Assembly (NCBI RefSeq): GCF_963675165.1
Contig: NC_087385.1
Coordinates: forward strand, 82,501 to 146,500
Origin: Halichondria panicea
Taxonomy: Eukaryota > Porifera > Demospongiae > Suberitida > Halichondriidae
DNA length: 64,000 nt
Direction of reading: 5' to 3'
The notes beneath the pieces were generated by a model. That model ran no database searches, was not told where the DNA came from, and saw only the letters and a program-made list of their open reading frames with translations. A program made the position numbers and the translations under genes. Of the stretch, positions 29,348-39,861 are shown one piece after another; within the stretch, counting starts at the first letter, position 1; each line of letters starts with the position of its first letter.

Positions 29348-32300
29348 AGGGGGGGGGTGATGGAGTCACCATTTATAGTAACCTCTTATTAATAACTGGT
29401 AGGAAGAGATGACGCGTGTGGCCACTGCTAATATAGCTTGATTAGTGTGCTTGTGCTTATAGAGTGAATGTGCTTATAGAGTGAATGTGCTTATAGAGTG
29501 AATGTGCTTATAGAGTGCTTGTGCTGTAATTGACCATTAACGACCATCATCTATTTCTATCCGTTTTGCAAAACTGCTTATCCTCTTGCTACCTAATAGG
29601 ACCTCCCCTCTCATTGCTTGCTGTGTGTGTCCTCTTGCTACCTAATTAGGACCTCCCCTCTCATTGCTTGCTGTGTGTGTGTGCCTATTTCCTTGGTTGT
29701 CTTATAAGTGTTCTGTTGTTGTGTGTATGTGTACAGATCAAGGTCAAGTACTGACATTTGATGTGTGGGAATATTAATACAGCAACTAAGAGAATCACCC
29801 ACTCTTGCTAGTGTGTGTGTTGAAGCACTATGTTCCTATAGCAGCCATTCAGTACTAGTCTGTATTGAGTACTGTGTGTGTGTTCTTATAGAGCTGGTCA
29901 TTAATGTTCTGGCTATTCAGTATCCTAGGAAGGTGGGCAGTACTGGTGGATTATGACCATTAGAAGGCATCGAGGGTCTTGTTTTATCACGGTGGGGTGG
30001 AGGCTGTGTCTTGTTTGTATCACGGGGGGGGGGAGGTTGTGTCTTGTTTGTATCACGGTGGGGGGGGGGGGAGGCTGTGTCTTGTTTGTATCACGGTGGG
30101 GGGGGGGGAGGCTGTGTCTTGTTTGTATCACGGTGGGGGGGGGGGGGAGGTTGTGTCTTGTTTGTATCACGGTAGGGGGGAGGTTGTGTCTTGTTGTATT
30201 GTGTAGTATCATTGGTATCCTGGTATGCTCACACACCACAGCCTGAGACTCACCTGGGAGAGGTGACTGCTGAGGAAGATCAAGTGTTTCTCATGGCACA
30301 GCAAGTTAGTACCATGATGTTTAACATAATAGCACAGGGCAGAACTATAATTATACGCTGTGTACTGTGTGTGCCTCTCATTACCCACTCCCCCTAGGCC
30401 CACCTCGTCCGGAGTCCTAAACCAGCCGGAGGAGCACCAGTGAGTACCTGTGTGTGCGTGTGTGTGTGTGTCTCGAGAAAATAGCATTTTTTGAGCAAAC
30501 AAGAATTTCTAAAGTCTAGCGTGTCCATATTTTGTTTGATGGCTATTAATACCAGTTGTTACTATCTCCCCAGCCCCCCAGCAAAGAGAAGGGTTCCCCA
30601 ACACAGCGACCCACTAGCTCTCCCAGGAGCTCATTACCCACTCCCTCTGACACGGTGAGTGTTGCCATGTGGTAGGGATCATCTCAGGCATTTGTCATAT
30701 ATGTAATTATAACTGTCTTTAGCTTATTGAGTCAGCTTTTAGGATTCTGACAGTCTGATTTCTGTAGCTTAGAAGGTGCTCTTTCAGATGGTACACTCTT
30801 AAATTGCAAATTTAGAACAGGCCATAGTTTTTTATTTTCGGGAAAAGACCATGGGCTGTAGCTATATACAGACCACGGTATTTTGTTAAAACAGGCTGCC
30901 CAATTGATTTTAACACATCATCTAAAAGTGACATATTTTTGCGTGTATTAATTTCTGCTATTTCTGCGAATGAGAGTAAAATCGCAAAAATTAATACTCG
31001 CAAATAATTGGCCGCCCTCTTGTTTAATGTATCCAGATCGACATTTCGCAAAATATTATACCGTAAAATGTACAAAACTGTAAAAACGCAAACAAATCTA
31101 CCTGTGAAAATATGTCACCTTAACCCTTTCCCCGCTTTAGCCGACTATAGTCGGCATGGCTACTGATAAATTTCAAAAAATCGTTGTGCACGCTGTGTTG
31201 GAGCTATGCGCACGCTGCAGGTACCAGCACATGCGCATTGAGCTGCTCTTCCACGTGGTATTTTTAATATTTTGCTTGGAGGTACGGTTCGATCAGAATT
31301 GTCGAAAGAAAAGTGACCGTTTTATAATTGCTACAAGATCTTCGTAGTACAACCTCAGGGAGGTTCTAGGGAAGCTAGAGAGTGAGAATATCGATGCCTA
31401 TGGCCTTGTAGAGTGAGAGGACAGTGACTGGGATCATAGCTAGGTAGGAAGCTTCCTTTCAGAGGTCAAGCTAAAAAGAAAGAGCCTGAGAATCCTGAGG
31501 AAGACGCACTTGAGGTGGACCATCTTCCTGAACCTGGTAAGTCACTATAGAGTAGCATTTGTAGTCTTGATAGCTTCACTATAGGTTTGTTTAGGCTAGT
31601 TAGTACAACAGTGAACATCATGAGCCACCATTAAACTTGTAAACCTGTGTGTAGGTGAAGAAAATATTTCCCGGGAAAAGGGCGTCTGCCGATGAACCTC
31701 AAATACAAGTTTCTGCAGATCCTGATTGAGTCCTGAGTCAGCCATGTCACCGTGAGAACATTCTGAACACTTATATCATGTGTTCAGTCACTTCGTAACA
31801 TCACACAATATTGTTTGTGTACATAATTATGAATTTTTGTTAACAATTGTTATTTGTGGGGTGGTGGTTGGTTGCTAGGCAACAATGATGATTCCATGAA
31901 TGCGACAGGTCCGGTTCTACCTGTGGAACTTTGTTACAAGTGTTTTTAATATACGGTTCATGAGTTATAAATTTTTTAAACAAAATATGCGAATATTCAC
32001 TTTTAATTAAAGCAGGGAAAGGGTTAAGGTATCATAAAAAAAAATTTTTTTAGCAATAAAGTTATTACCAATTTGACCATACCATGGTCCAAGGCCGAAA
32101 AATGACAAATTAGGGCTCTGAATTTTTGGATTGAAACACATCATTTGAAAGGTCTCTTCAGAACATTTAAAAAAATTTGACATTAGACCAACAAAACAAG
32201 TTAAGGCCATTCCAAGATCCTTTATTTAACGCAAGCCACTGCATTTTTAGAGTGCTAATTTGTACTGAAGGTAGTCATTTTGTTTTAATAAAGTTTGTTT

Positions 32301-32476
32301 GACCCCTACAGGGAGACGTGAAGCCACCAGCCAATGAGACAGTACTGGCCACATTCTTCAACAGTCTACTGAGCAACAAGAAGCAGTCTGGTGGGAGGAG
32401 TGGGGCTGGCAGGCAAAGCCAGACAAGAGCTGATGTGGAGGCAGAAATCGATAGAATGCAGATCAAGAAATCATAA
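21018..32476 (+). CDS. DYNC1LI: Cytoplasmic dynein 1 light intermediate chain
   Basis: Twelve exons: 21018-21070, 21223-21299, 21619-21759, 24025-24258, 27645-27781, 27932-28025, 28134-28269, 28483-28594, 30242-30304, 30398-30439, 30574-30654, 32312-32476. They total 1,335 nt, 444 aa, all in phase. The Ras-like domain has a P-loop (GDVSSGKST, spanning an exon junction), VWILDG, LVADLSQPW and CNLGLPVVVVC; then PSGWDNENKIGIL matches the family. The C-terminal adaptor-binding part is Pro/Ser-rich, with the conserved helix ATFFNSLLSNKK and EIDRMQ near the end. The family links dynein to cargo adaptors. The gene is single-copy here, so LI1 versus LI2 cannot be chosen. AATAAA (32475-32480) overlaps the stop codon. 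Introns hold large repeats and transposons. Confidence 0.95.
24312..24462. mobile_element. Hairpin MITE with about 60-bp arms
   Basis: Near-perfect inverted arms (AGAGGAGGTACGACACGCGT..., ending ...ACGCGTGTCGTACCTCTTCT) surround a 25-bp centre in the DYNC1LI intron 24259-27644. It would fold into one long hairpin. No coding capacity; superfamily unknown. Confidence 0.85.
25521..26900. repeat. About 46-bp minisatellite, about 30 copies (1.4 kb)
   Basis: The unit is ACACACACATGCCTGGGGTA plus GCATGTGTCATGTCCCTCCTCTGG. Unit length varies by two to four bases with the number of CA steps and an optional T after CTGG. It lies in the DYNC1LI intron 24259-27644, far from both splice sites. Apparent proteins in all frames (for example VACVMSLLW) are artefacts. 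Confidence 0.95.
28380..28482. repeat. C-tract and (CA)n forming an intron 3' end
   Basis: A run of C and about 40 CA repeats ends in CACACAG, the acceptor of DYNC1LI exon 28483-28594. Confidence 0.9.
29300..29520. repeat. GT microsatellite and 17-bp repeats
   Basis: A (GC)n(GT)n run at 29,308-29,345 is followed by four copies of TGCTTATAGAGTGAATG at 29,455-29,515, within the DYNC1LI intron 28595-30241. Confidence 0.8.
29975..30195. repeat. G-rich minisatellite, 6 copies
   Basis: Units of TGTGTCTTGTTTGTATCACGG followed by G8-G12 tracts and AGGCT or AGGTT. The G runs on the + strand are regularly spaced and could form G-quadruplex structures. They lie about 50 bp upstream of DYNC1LI exon 30242-30304. 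Confidence 0.85.
31124..32023. mobile_element. Non-autonomous piggyBac-like element (900 bp, TTAA flanks)
   Basis: The element is exactly flanked by TTAA (31120-31123 and 32024-32027). Its ends are CCCTTTCCCCGCTTTA and, on the other strand, CCCTTTCCCTGCTTTA, 16-bp inverted repeats with one mismatch. A TTAA target and termini starting with CCC are piggyBac hallmarks. A small inner palindrome (CCGACTATAGTCGG, about 31,141) sits next to the left end. No transposase frame is visible; a short acid-rich stretch near 31,480-31,540 may be a remnant. It is inside the last DYNC1LI intron. Confidence 0.8.
32040..32215. mobile_element. Fragment of the fold-back MITE family
   Basis: Shares ACCATGGTCCAAGGCCGAAA, ATGACAAATTAGGGC and CATCATTTGAAAGGTCTCTT with the elements at 4,415, 57,878 and 58,212, in opposite orientation for the central part. 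Directly next to the piggyBac-like element; a stub with GACCATGGGCT on the other side (about 30,848) suggests the older repeat may have been a landing site. Confidence 0.5.
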
Positions 32477-32480
32477 TAAA
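32475..32480 (+). terminator. Poly(A) signal of DYNC1LI overlapping its stop codon
   Basis: AATAAA starts inside the TAA stop (32474-32476). If used, the 3' UTR would be about 20 bases. The next gene is convergent. Confidence 0.5.
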
Positions 32481-32730
32481 TTATGTGTTCAGTTTTATGC
32501 TCACAGACGTTTTTTCAACTTCCAGAAATTTATATAATTATATAGCAGTCAGTTATTAGTTGACTCTGCAGTCTGTACATTTGTGTGATTCTCTGTGCAC
32601 GTAACGACCAGGTGTGCAGCTCTGCATGTTTTATGTGATAATGATCTATATTGAACAATTCAGTGAAATAGATTATTATATCAACATTATAGGCCCTTGG
32701 TACGGTCATAGGTAAACAAAAGAATCAAAA

Positions 32731-32736
32731 TTTATT
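32731..32736 (-). terminator. Poly(A) signal of the MDP1-like gene
   Basis: TTTATT on + reads AATAAA on -, 30 bp after the stop codon at 32766. Confidence 0.5.
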
Positions 32737-32765
32737 ATTATACCACATGACTGGTACAGCATGAA

Positions 32766-33790
32766 TTATTGGGAATGTTTGTGGCTAAATTGTTCCAGTC
32801 CTGTCTTGAATCTGTCCATGGTGAGGCCGCCGGCTTGATCTTCAATATAGAAGCATGTCACACCTACAGAGAAGGCACAGAGAATGTCTTACATACACTA
32901 GAGCCTATAATTATAGCATGCAGAATCAGCCATGGCTTCACAGAACAATGTATGTGTACCGCTCAACAACAAAGGCCAATACTTGTTGGTTCCACTGACT
33001 ATACTCGCCTAGTGTTGTGATGTCACTAATATTGTCTTCCATGTTATCAAAGAAGAGCATGTCCTTGTACTCTACACCAGACGCACTCTGTATACTGTAT
33101 GAGAGGCTAGTCATGTGACTATCACATGTAAGGGAAGGACTTACTTTTTAAAGTGCTTAAACTTTTTCGTTGGAAATATTTGAAAGTGTGAGAAAAATTT
33201 ATCAATTTTTAACACAGCCATTAGTTGCCGTGATGTTTGGGGGTCTGTGGTACTGTGTGGGGGGTAAGATTAGACGAATAATCAGAAGTGAGTATTACCT
33301 CGAGGCAGCTGCTAATTTGATCCCCTTCTCTTGTAGAGCGGTCATGATGGTCCTCACATCAGGGAACAGTGCCAACTTGTGTCCATGCCAATCCACTGCA
33401 CCACCTTTCCTGAGAGGGGGGGAAGGGGCATTCAGTACATGCAGTGCATGGGTGAACAGATATTGAGTATATAGCTTAGCCAGAGCTAAAAAAAATCACA
33501 TGGAGAAATAATCAAGTACTGATCCATGGAAGGCTTGAGGAGATGGTTCTAAGTGTGTGTTAGTGTTTTGACTTACTTGTCTGATCGGAATGGTTGAATG
33601 GTCATGTCCACATGTAGCTCCCACACTGTGTAGTCTGTGTGAGGAGGTGGACATGTCAATTCAGGTCAGTTACAACAATTTGGGGTTAGCACTCACCCAA
33701 ATTAAGTACCACCATCTTTGGCAGTACCTTCATAGACTGCATGAACTCAGACAGACCATCTCCCTCGCACTCAGCTCTAGTGGAGGACAT
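32766..33790 (-). CDS. MDP1: MDP1-like HAD protein with altered active site
   Basis: Six exons in transcript order: 33790-33697, 33634-33577, 33409-33299, 33252-33145, 33094-33009, 32863-32766; 184 aa in phase. The order of motifs matches magnesium-dependent phosphatase 1: DYTVWELHVD, LFPDVRTIMTAL, IKLAAASR, MLFFDNMEDNI, GVTCFYIEDQAGGLT. MDP1 is a cytosolic HAD enzyme proposed to act on phosphotyrosine and fructosamine-phosphate substrates. The catalytic DxDxT motif reads NLDYT: the codon for the nucleophilic Asp is AAT (Asn), at the end of the first exon. The later DD of the family is DN. The intron after 33009 appears to begin with GC (GCGAGT). Either an inactive paralog or a locus under decay; the other exons look intact. 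Its start faces DHODH across 244 bp. Confidence 0.85.
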
Positions 33791-34034
33791 CTCCAGCTCC
33801 AGGGACGGACGGACAGGGGAGTCTAGTCAGTGTACACGTAAGTAAGTAGGTACACGAGTGCAGTGTACAGCATAATGCATGCCAGAGTAGGCATGCACAG
33901 GTGGATGGTAACTAATATTGTGGCATGGTCTCTCTAGCCGGCCTGTGCATCAAAGAGGGGTGGAGCTCGCGGTGCACGCTAATTAGAACAACCCACATGG
34001 ACCAGAGAGCTAGGGTGAGAGTGAGAGTGAGAGA
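33791..34034. promoter_or_regulatory. Divergent promoter region, MDP1-like / DHODH
   Basis: The 244-bp gap between two diverging start codons must serve both genes. It ends in GAGAGTGAGAGTGAGAG just before the DHODH ATG. No clear TATA box is seen. Confidence 0.5.
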
Positions 34035-36440
34035 ATGCCTTCACTGGGAGGTCTCCTGAGGGCGGGTAGTGTGGCTGTGCTGAGTATGAGTGGTGGACTC
34101 TGCTATGGCTACTTCACCTTCCATCAGTGGATGTTTGATACCGTGTTTATGCCAATAACAAGGCAACTGGACCCTGAGACAGCACACTTGTCTGCAGTGG
34201 CTCTGGCTGCAAGAGGATGGCTCCCTCGAGACAAGAGCAAGGATCCTGACATTCTGGTGAACCTGCAGTATAGCGCTGGTGTCTATTAATATAGAGAAAC
34301 TGATCTTGTGGGTACTACCGTATAGCGGGTTATTTTCGAGCACTAAATTTTCAGATTTATACCCAAACAAAACATTTCTATTTTTGAGAACAGAGGTTCA
34401 AATGACCACACCCCTACAGTAGAGTTTCAATAAACTGTATTTCTGAGTCAATCCTTGAATAACCCACTATACGCTATCATAGATGGCTTGTAGTGTATTG
34501 ACTTGCCCCCCCCCCCCCCTCCAGCGTACTAGTGTGTGGGGTCTGTCTCTCTCCAACCCCCTCGGGCTGGCAGCTGGGTTTGACAAACATGCTGAGGGCT
34601 ACCAGGCTCTATTAGAGATGGGGTTTGGGCTGGTTGAGGTGGGGAGTGTGACCCCTCATCCCCAGGCTGGGAACAATAGGCCCAGAGTATTCAGGCTGGA
34701 GGAGGACAGAGCTGTCATCAACAGGTCAGCTAGCTGTGGTGGTGTGTGTACTGTTGTGGGGCTTAGTTCCAGGTCAGCTAGCTGTGGTGGTGTCTGTAGT
34801 GCTGTGGGGCTTAGTTCCAGGTCAGCTAGCTGTGGTGGTGTGTGTAGTGTTGTGGGGCTTAGTTCCATAGATTATAGGTTGCAAGTAAGTATGAGGTACA
34901 CCTTACCTGAATTAATATTTGATGTACAAACGGTTATCTGCGTTTGTGTGTGTGCATTTCTTATTATCAGTAGCAGAATTTAATTTTCAATTCAAGATTT
35001 TCTCTCTTTGCAGATATGGATTCAACAGTCACGGCCATGCTGTGGTCAAGGATCGACTGAGAGGCTGGAAGCAAGCCAAAGAGAGGCCCTCCCTGCAACA
35101 CAAGCTGTTGGGGGTCAACCTTGGTAAGAACAAGAGCAGCCCTTCACCAGAGCAGGACTATGTGAGAGGAGTGAGGGAACTGGGGGCATCTGCTGACTAT
35201 GTGGTGATCAATGTGTCCTCTCCCAACACTCCCGGGCTAAGAGACATGCAAGGCAGGCAGGCACTAGAGACACTACTGGATAAGGTGATCACTCCACTGC
35301 TGTATTATAGCTAGATTTTATCTCTTTTCCCCACCTTTCAGTCAGTGAAGTCATTGAGTACATAAGTAACATTCTTACTTTACTGCATAATATTATTTGG
35401 ATCTGAACTACTTTTAAATACAATTTCTATACTTTTCTTGCTTGTCTGTAGCTCCTAGGGCATAGTCTTGTTATGTTTATACCTGTGTCTTACCTGTTGC
35501 ATATTCCATATATAATTATATGACGTGCAGGTGCTTGCAGAGAGGGACAGTCTCCCTCACCCACTGCCCCTGCTCGTTAAGATTGCACCTGACCTCAGTC
35601 AAGAGGACAAACGAGACATTGCCATCGTGGTAACAAGAGAGAAGGTCAGTGCAGACTTGATTGTAGAGCTGAAATGACAATTTTTTGTATACATGTAGGG
35701 TGGTGTTGATGGGTTGATTGTCTCCAATACCACAGTATCGCGACCTTTGACCCTTACTAGCAGCTACCAGGGAGAGGGGGGTGGTCTCAGTGGAGAGCCT
35801 CTCAAGGAACTGGCCACACAGACCATCAGGGACATGTACTCTCTCACTCAAGGTGAGGAGGGCACCAATGGAAAGCTTCCCACACCCGTATAGTACTAGG
35901 TACTTGAATTTTGTGGAATGGCCTCTAAAAAATGTTGTTGAATACATTTTGCGCTATTCATAGCTAAGCATTTTGTGGCCCTACATTTCGTGGAGGATTG
36001 CTAACCCATGGAAATTAAGTACCTCGAAAATGTTTCAGTATACGGTAGATAGTTGTTTGTAGTTGGATAGAACTAGTAAAGAGCACATGATTAATATGGT
36101 GTAAACCATGCATCGCCATTTTACAGTTTCTAAACAATAATTATATACATTTTGTGTTTGGCTGCTTTTTGCCGTAGGTGAGGCTGTTCTAATGTGTACA
36201 CCATCTCTTCGTGCAGGGGAAATCCCCATCATTGGTGTTGGGGGTGTGTCTAGTGGTCAAGATGCCTACAACAAGATAGTGGCTGGTGCTAGTCTGGTGC
36301 AGCTCTACACGTCACTGTCCTACGAGGGTCCCCCTGTCATTGGGAGGGTTAAGAGAGAACTGGCGTCCATTCTCAAGGAGAAGGGATTCACCAGCGTCAC
36401 ACAAGCAGTCGGATGTGAACACACAAACACAATCAAATGA
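34035..36440 (+). CDS. DHODH: Dihydroorotate dehydrogenase (quinone), mitochondrial
   Basis: Six exons: 34035-34256, 34525-34724, 35014-35284, 35531-35644, 35699-35852, 36217-36440; 394 aa, the usual class 2 length. It oxidises dihydroorotate to orotate in pyrimidine synthesis, passing electrons to ubiquinone at the inner mitochondrial membrane. The N-terminus has a basic start and a hydrophobic segment ([16 protein letters not shown]), as expected for an anchored class 2 enzyme. Family motifs: [48 protein letters not shown] with the catalytic Ser, [36 protein letters not shown]. The last exon was duplicated 5.2 kb downstream as a dead copy. Confidence 0.96.
34720..34868. repeat. 48-bp repeat carrying a 5' splice site, 3 copies
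   Basis: The DHODH donor AG/GTCAGCTAGC at 34724/34725 opens a 48-bp unit (GTCAGCTAGCTGTGGTGGTG... ending AGTTCCAG) present three times. Units are open in the DHODH frame, so using donor 2 or 3 would insert 16 or 32 residues ([16 protein letters not shown] type) between NR and YGFNSHG. Confidence 0.9.
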
Positions 36441-36728
36441 TAGCGTATTCTACTATGTCCTTATTTGTGTTCTGTACCACAGCATTAGTGAGCTTCAGTT
36501 TCGCTCATCGCTATTAAAAATTATATATCTCTCAGCTGTTAGACGTAGGTATGGCCAGCTACCCTCCTATCTTCCAACCATAGATTGGCCACGGGTAAGC
36601 TTGAAAATTGGGGTTTCATCAATAATTATTGTGGTTGGCATAATTAAAACGCAACACATTCCATCACCAAATTCATTGACATAAGGCTCCCTCGGGGTCT
36701 GGCCACGGATTTCACTACAAGAGGTTAG
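36441..36728. other. DHODH to AIRIM-like intergenic gap
   Basis: The 288-bp gap has no coding signal. A similar sequence lies before the second AIRIM-like gene, which shows it is part of the duplicated block. Confidence 0.6.
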
Positions 36729-37648
36729 ATGGTGGATGAAGTACTGTTGAGAGCTTATGATGAGGTACTGCTGTGGGAGGATTGCAGGGACAAGGCCAGT
36801 CGTCTCCTCTCCTCTCTGGCTAATCTAGTGGAGCAGTTGAACACAGTACACTCCTGTATGAGTCAGCCTGGCAAGCTGGGAGTGTTGTGTCAGCATTCCC
36901 AGGCTCTGTACTGTCTGCAAGGCAAACTGGTGGAGGCCATGGAGAGAGCACTTGTCTCTGTGCAGGCTGAGAGGTGGGTGTGTTTGTCCGTGTGTGTGTG
37001 TGTGTGTGTGTGGGAGGTCATTGCTCTCAATGGTAGTGTTTGTTACACAGATGCAAGATGCTTGAGATCGTGTGTTTACTGAAGAAATGCTCAAGGGAAG
37101 CAGAAACAAAGCTGAAGCACATAACAGGTTAGCACTATTAATTTGTATTTGCGACCTAAATTATCAGCTCCATAATTGACCCAAAATAGTACCCGTATGT
37201 TGTAGCTTTTCTATTTCTCAAAGCATTGTTTAGTCGACTTATAGATCTCAATAATTAGTACATTAATACAGTGTATGGTTGAGTTGCCCTGTCTGATGCA
37301 TGCAGGGAGATGCAGTGTTGAGAGTGTGTGCTGCAGGACTAGTCAGACCTTCTCCCCTGCTGAGCAATGTGGTTGGTTGAGACTCATCCATGCTGCCTAC
37401 ACTGCTGACACTGAGGACAAGGCTCTGGCTGTGGATACTGTACAGTACACTGTCCATGGGGTGGAGGAGGCCCTCACTGTGTGGGCAAGAGATCCTGTGG
37501 AGAGCAGTGGTGAGTACTGCAGTACACGAGTTTGGATAGTTTATTATCAATTAATTTTACAGAGGCAGTGAATTTGCTGAGGTACTCCATTGGTGCAAGG
37601 GAACAGTTTCGACCAGATTTAGCTGCTAAAACTCAAAGAACAATATAG
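36729..37648 (+). CDS. AIRIM: AIRIM/C1orf109-like protein, copy 1
   Basis: Four exons, 36729-36973, 37051-37127, 37306-37509 and 37563-37648, give 203 aa, the same length as human AIRIM as I recall it. Resemblance: LLSSLANLVEQLNTV against the human LLSSLSNLAEQL region, a helical middle (MERALVSVQAERCKMLEIV) and a later helix (CGWLRLIHAAYTADTEDKAL). AIRIM works with AFG2 ATPases in cytoplasmic maturation of the pre-60S ribosome. Similarity is modest, so the assignment is probable only. A second intact copy lies at 41,959. Confidence 0.6.
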
Positions 37649-37850
37649 ACAAATTCATATAATTTTTTATATTATAATTATTATAATATAATTATATATT
37701 TTTTGTATTTGTATTTGCATCTTTTGTTGTGCCAAAAAACCCTTGACATAATTATGCATGAGCTATACAAGATACGCCCACTTTCTTAGCTAGCCTGGCT
37801 ACCAGTCTAGGGCTGAGACAACAAACCACAACAACACCCATCTTATAACA

Positions 37851-39861
37851 ATGGCGGATGTTCCTGCAGCGTTTCGAGATCAACTCAAAGCTTTCGAACT
37901 TGATGTTGTCCATTTCACTGGTGAGGAACTAGGAAAAGGCTCTTATGGAAGTGTAGAAATTGTAGAAGTGACCGGAGAACGCTGTGCAGCAAAAATTCTC
38001 CATGAAGCTTTAGTGGAATCTAACTCAAGGTTGCCCAACCAGAGGGCTAGAGGCCGTGGATACCAGCCAAGATCTCTCATAGAAGCCTTCACGACTGAAT
38101 GTACGCTAATGAGTGAAGTTCGCCATCCTAACATTGTGAGGTTTCTGGGTATTTGCTATCATAGGCCGGGGGAAAGCATTCCAGTCATTGTTATGGAGCT
38201 GCTCAAAACCTGCTTACACGAGTTACTTGAGTCCGAGACGAGAAAAAGCCAAGTTATACCGCTTTCAGTAAAGCTGTGTATCTTGTTGGATGTCTCTAAA
38301 GGCTTGGTACATTTGCATAGCCTGGATATTGTTCATCGTGATCTGACCGCTCGCAATGTTTTGTTGAGTCAATCTCTCACTGCTAAAATAGCTGATCTGG
38401 GTATGGCTCGTTTGATTGAGTTGAAACCTGGCCGACAAGAAGCGACGATGACAAAAGGTCCTGGAAATGCCAACTACATGCCACCAGAGGCCAGAGATGG
38501 TGGTCCAATGACAGCCCAGTATGGCAAACCAATCGACTGCTTCTCCATGGGCCACCTCATTCTGTTCACTACCACACAGGAATTTCCTGAGCCACTGTAT
38601 CCAACTTACTTCGACAGTCAATCAAAGACAACCAAAGTTCGTACAGAGATTGAGCGACGTGAAGATAGTTTCCAAGCTGCCGTCACAGAAGTTGGGCAGG
38701 ATCATCCGCTGCTGCAGGTGGCCTCACAATGCTTACAGAACAACCCTCAGGTTAGGCCAATAGTTTCTGAGATAATGATGCAAATTCAAGAAGAAGCTGT
38801 AGGTGAACTACGACAGAAAAATTTAAAACTTGAGTCAGATTTGAATGAACATCAACGTCAATCTCAACAAGTTATCGATGAACTTACACGCGATGTTGAG
38901 GATCTCCAGAGCAAACACGTTGAGGCAGTCAAGGAAAAGGAAGCTCTGTTGAAGAAACTGGAGCAACAACAAGAGGTAAGATGACATTCATGTTTATACC
39001 GGGGGTGAGGTATACTGTAAAGCGGAAATGTATTATAGTGTTGTATTTGTGTCATGCATGCTGATCAATTGTAAATTGTTGCAGGTTCACAAGCCCAAAC
39101 CAGTCATACGGAATGAAGTTAGCTACCCACCTAAGACGCCATTTTCACAAGAACAAACACCTCCTAATACTGCCATTGCCAACACTGTGCCTTATGATGC
39201 AGTGGGTGAAATATCCGAAGAACATATTGTTGATCCTGAAGCCAATAAAGAAGAACACAGAGGTGATACAAGAGATGATAATTTGGTGACACCAGAATGG
39301 TTGAACGAAATTGCTTCTGAAGATCGTTATGGCTATGATAACTTAAGGCAATCTAAGGGCTTCAAAAATTACGTCAAAGCAGCCCCTGACTTGAAGCAGA
39401 AGACGGCGGTATCTGAGACCCTTGGCCACCAACAAACCAATGAACCATCACCTAACCTACCTAACCTGGACACTCCCGAACCTGATACTACTCGAGTACA
39501 AGCTTACGGCTGGCAACACAATGATTTTGAAAATAGACCAGCTGGACATAAACCAATAGCTAAGCGTCGAAATAAACTTGGTGTAGAAAAATCTGCCACT
39601 GATTCACATGTACCTACACTCACTATCGAGACTCCCTGCAAACCTTACACAAGCCCACTGAGCAGCTTGGAACATCAATCAGTGTCATCGAGTGATTCTG
39701 AAGACTTACCTAACCCACCTATCCTGGACACTCAAGAGCCTGATACTACTCGAGTACAATCAGTGTCATCGAGTGATTCTGAAGACTTACCTAACCCACC
39801 TATCCTGGACACTCAAGAGCCTGATACTACTCGAGTACTTTATAGAGATACAGCGTTTTGA
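37851..39861 (+). CDS. Tandem-array protein kinase 1 (TK/TKL-like), no zinc finger
   Basis: Two exons, 37851-38975 and 39085-39861, give 633 aa. The kinase domain covers about residues 18-290: Gly loop GKGSYGSV (28-35), Lys48 in CAAK, Glu83, HRDLTARN (162-169), DLG instead of DFG (182-184), PPE (211-213), distal Arg in QVRP. All catalytic residues are present. A predicted coiled coil (about 305-375, Glu/Gln/Lys-rich with heptads) follows, then a disordered tail with repeats of LDTPEPDTTRVQ and SVSSSDSEDLPNPPILDTQE. The tail stops at YRDTAF without the Cys4 finger of the other copies, so the 3' end looks truncated. Upstream ATACGCCCACTTTCTTA is shared with the second copy (ATACGCCCA). Confidence 0.88.

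Noticed and set aside
31156-31347. 63-codon frame inside the piggyBac-like element as a possible transposase piece
   Set aside because: No resemblance to the transposase and no catalytic Asp motifs; too short to support.
36825-37109. Minus-strand frames opposite the AIRIM-like genes
   Set aside because: They cross the intron and exon borders of the plus-strand gene and are repeated only because the gene is duplicated.
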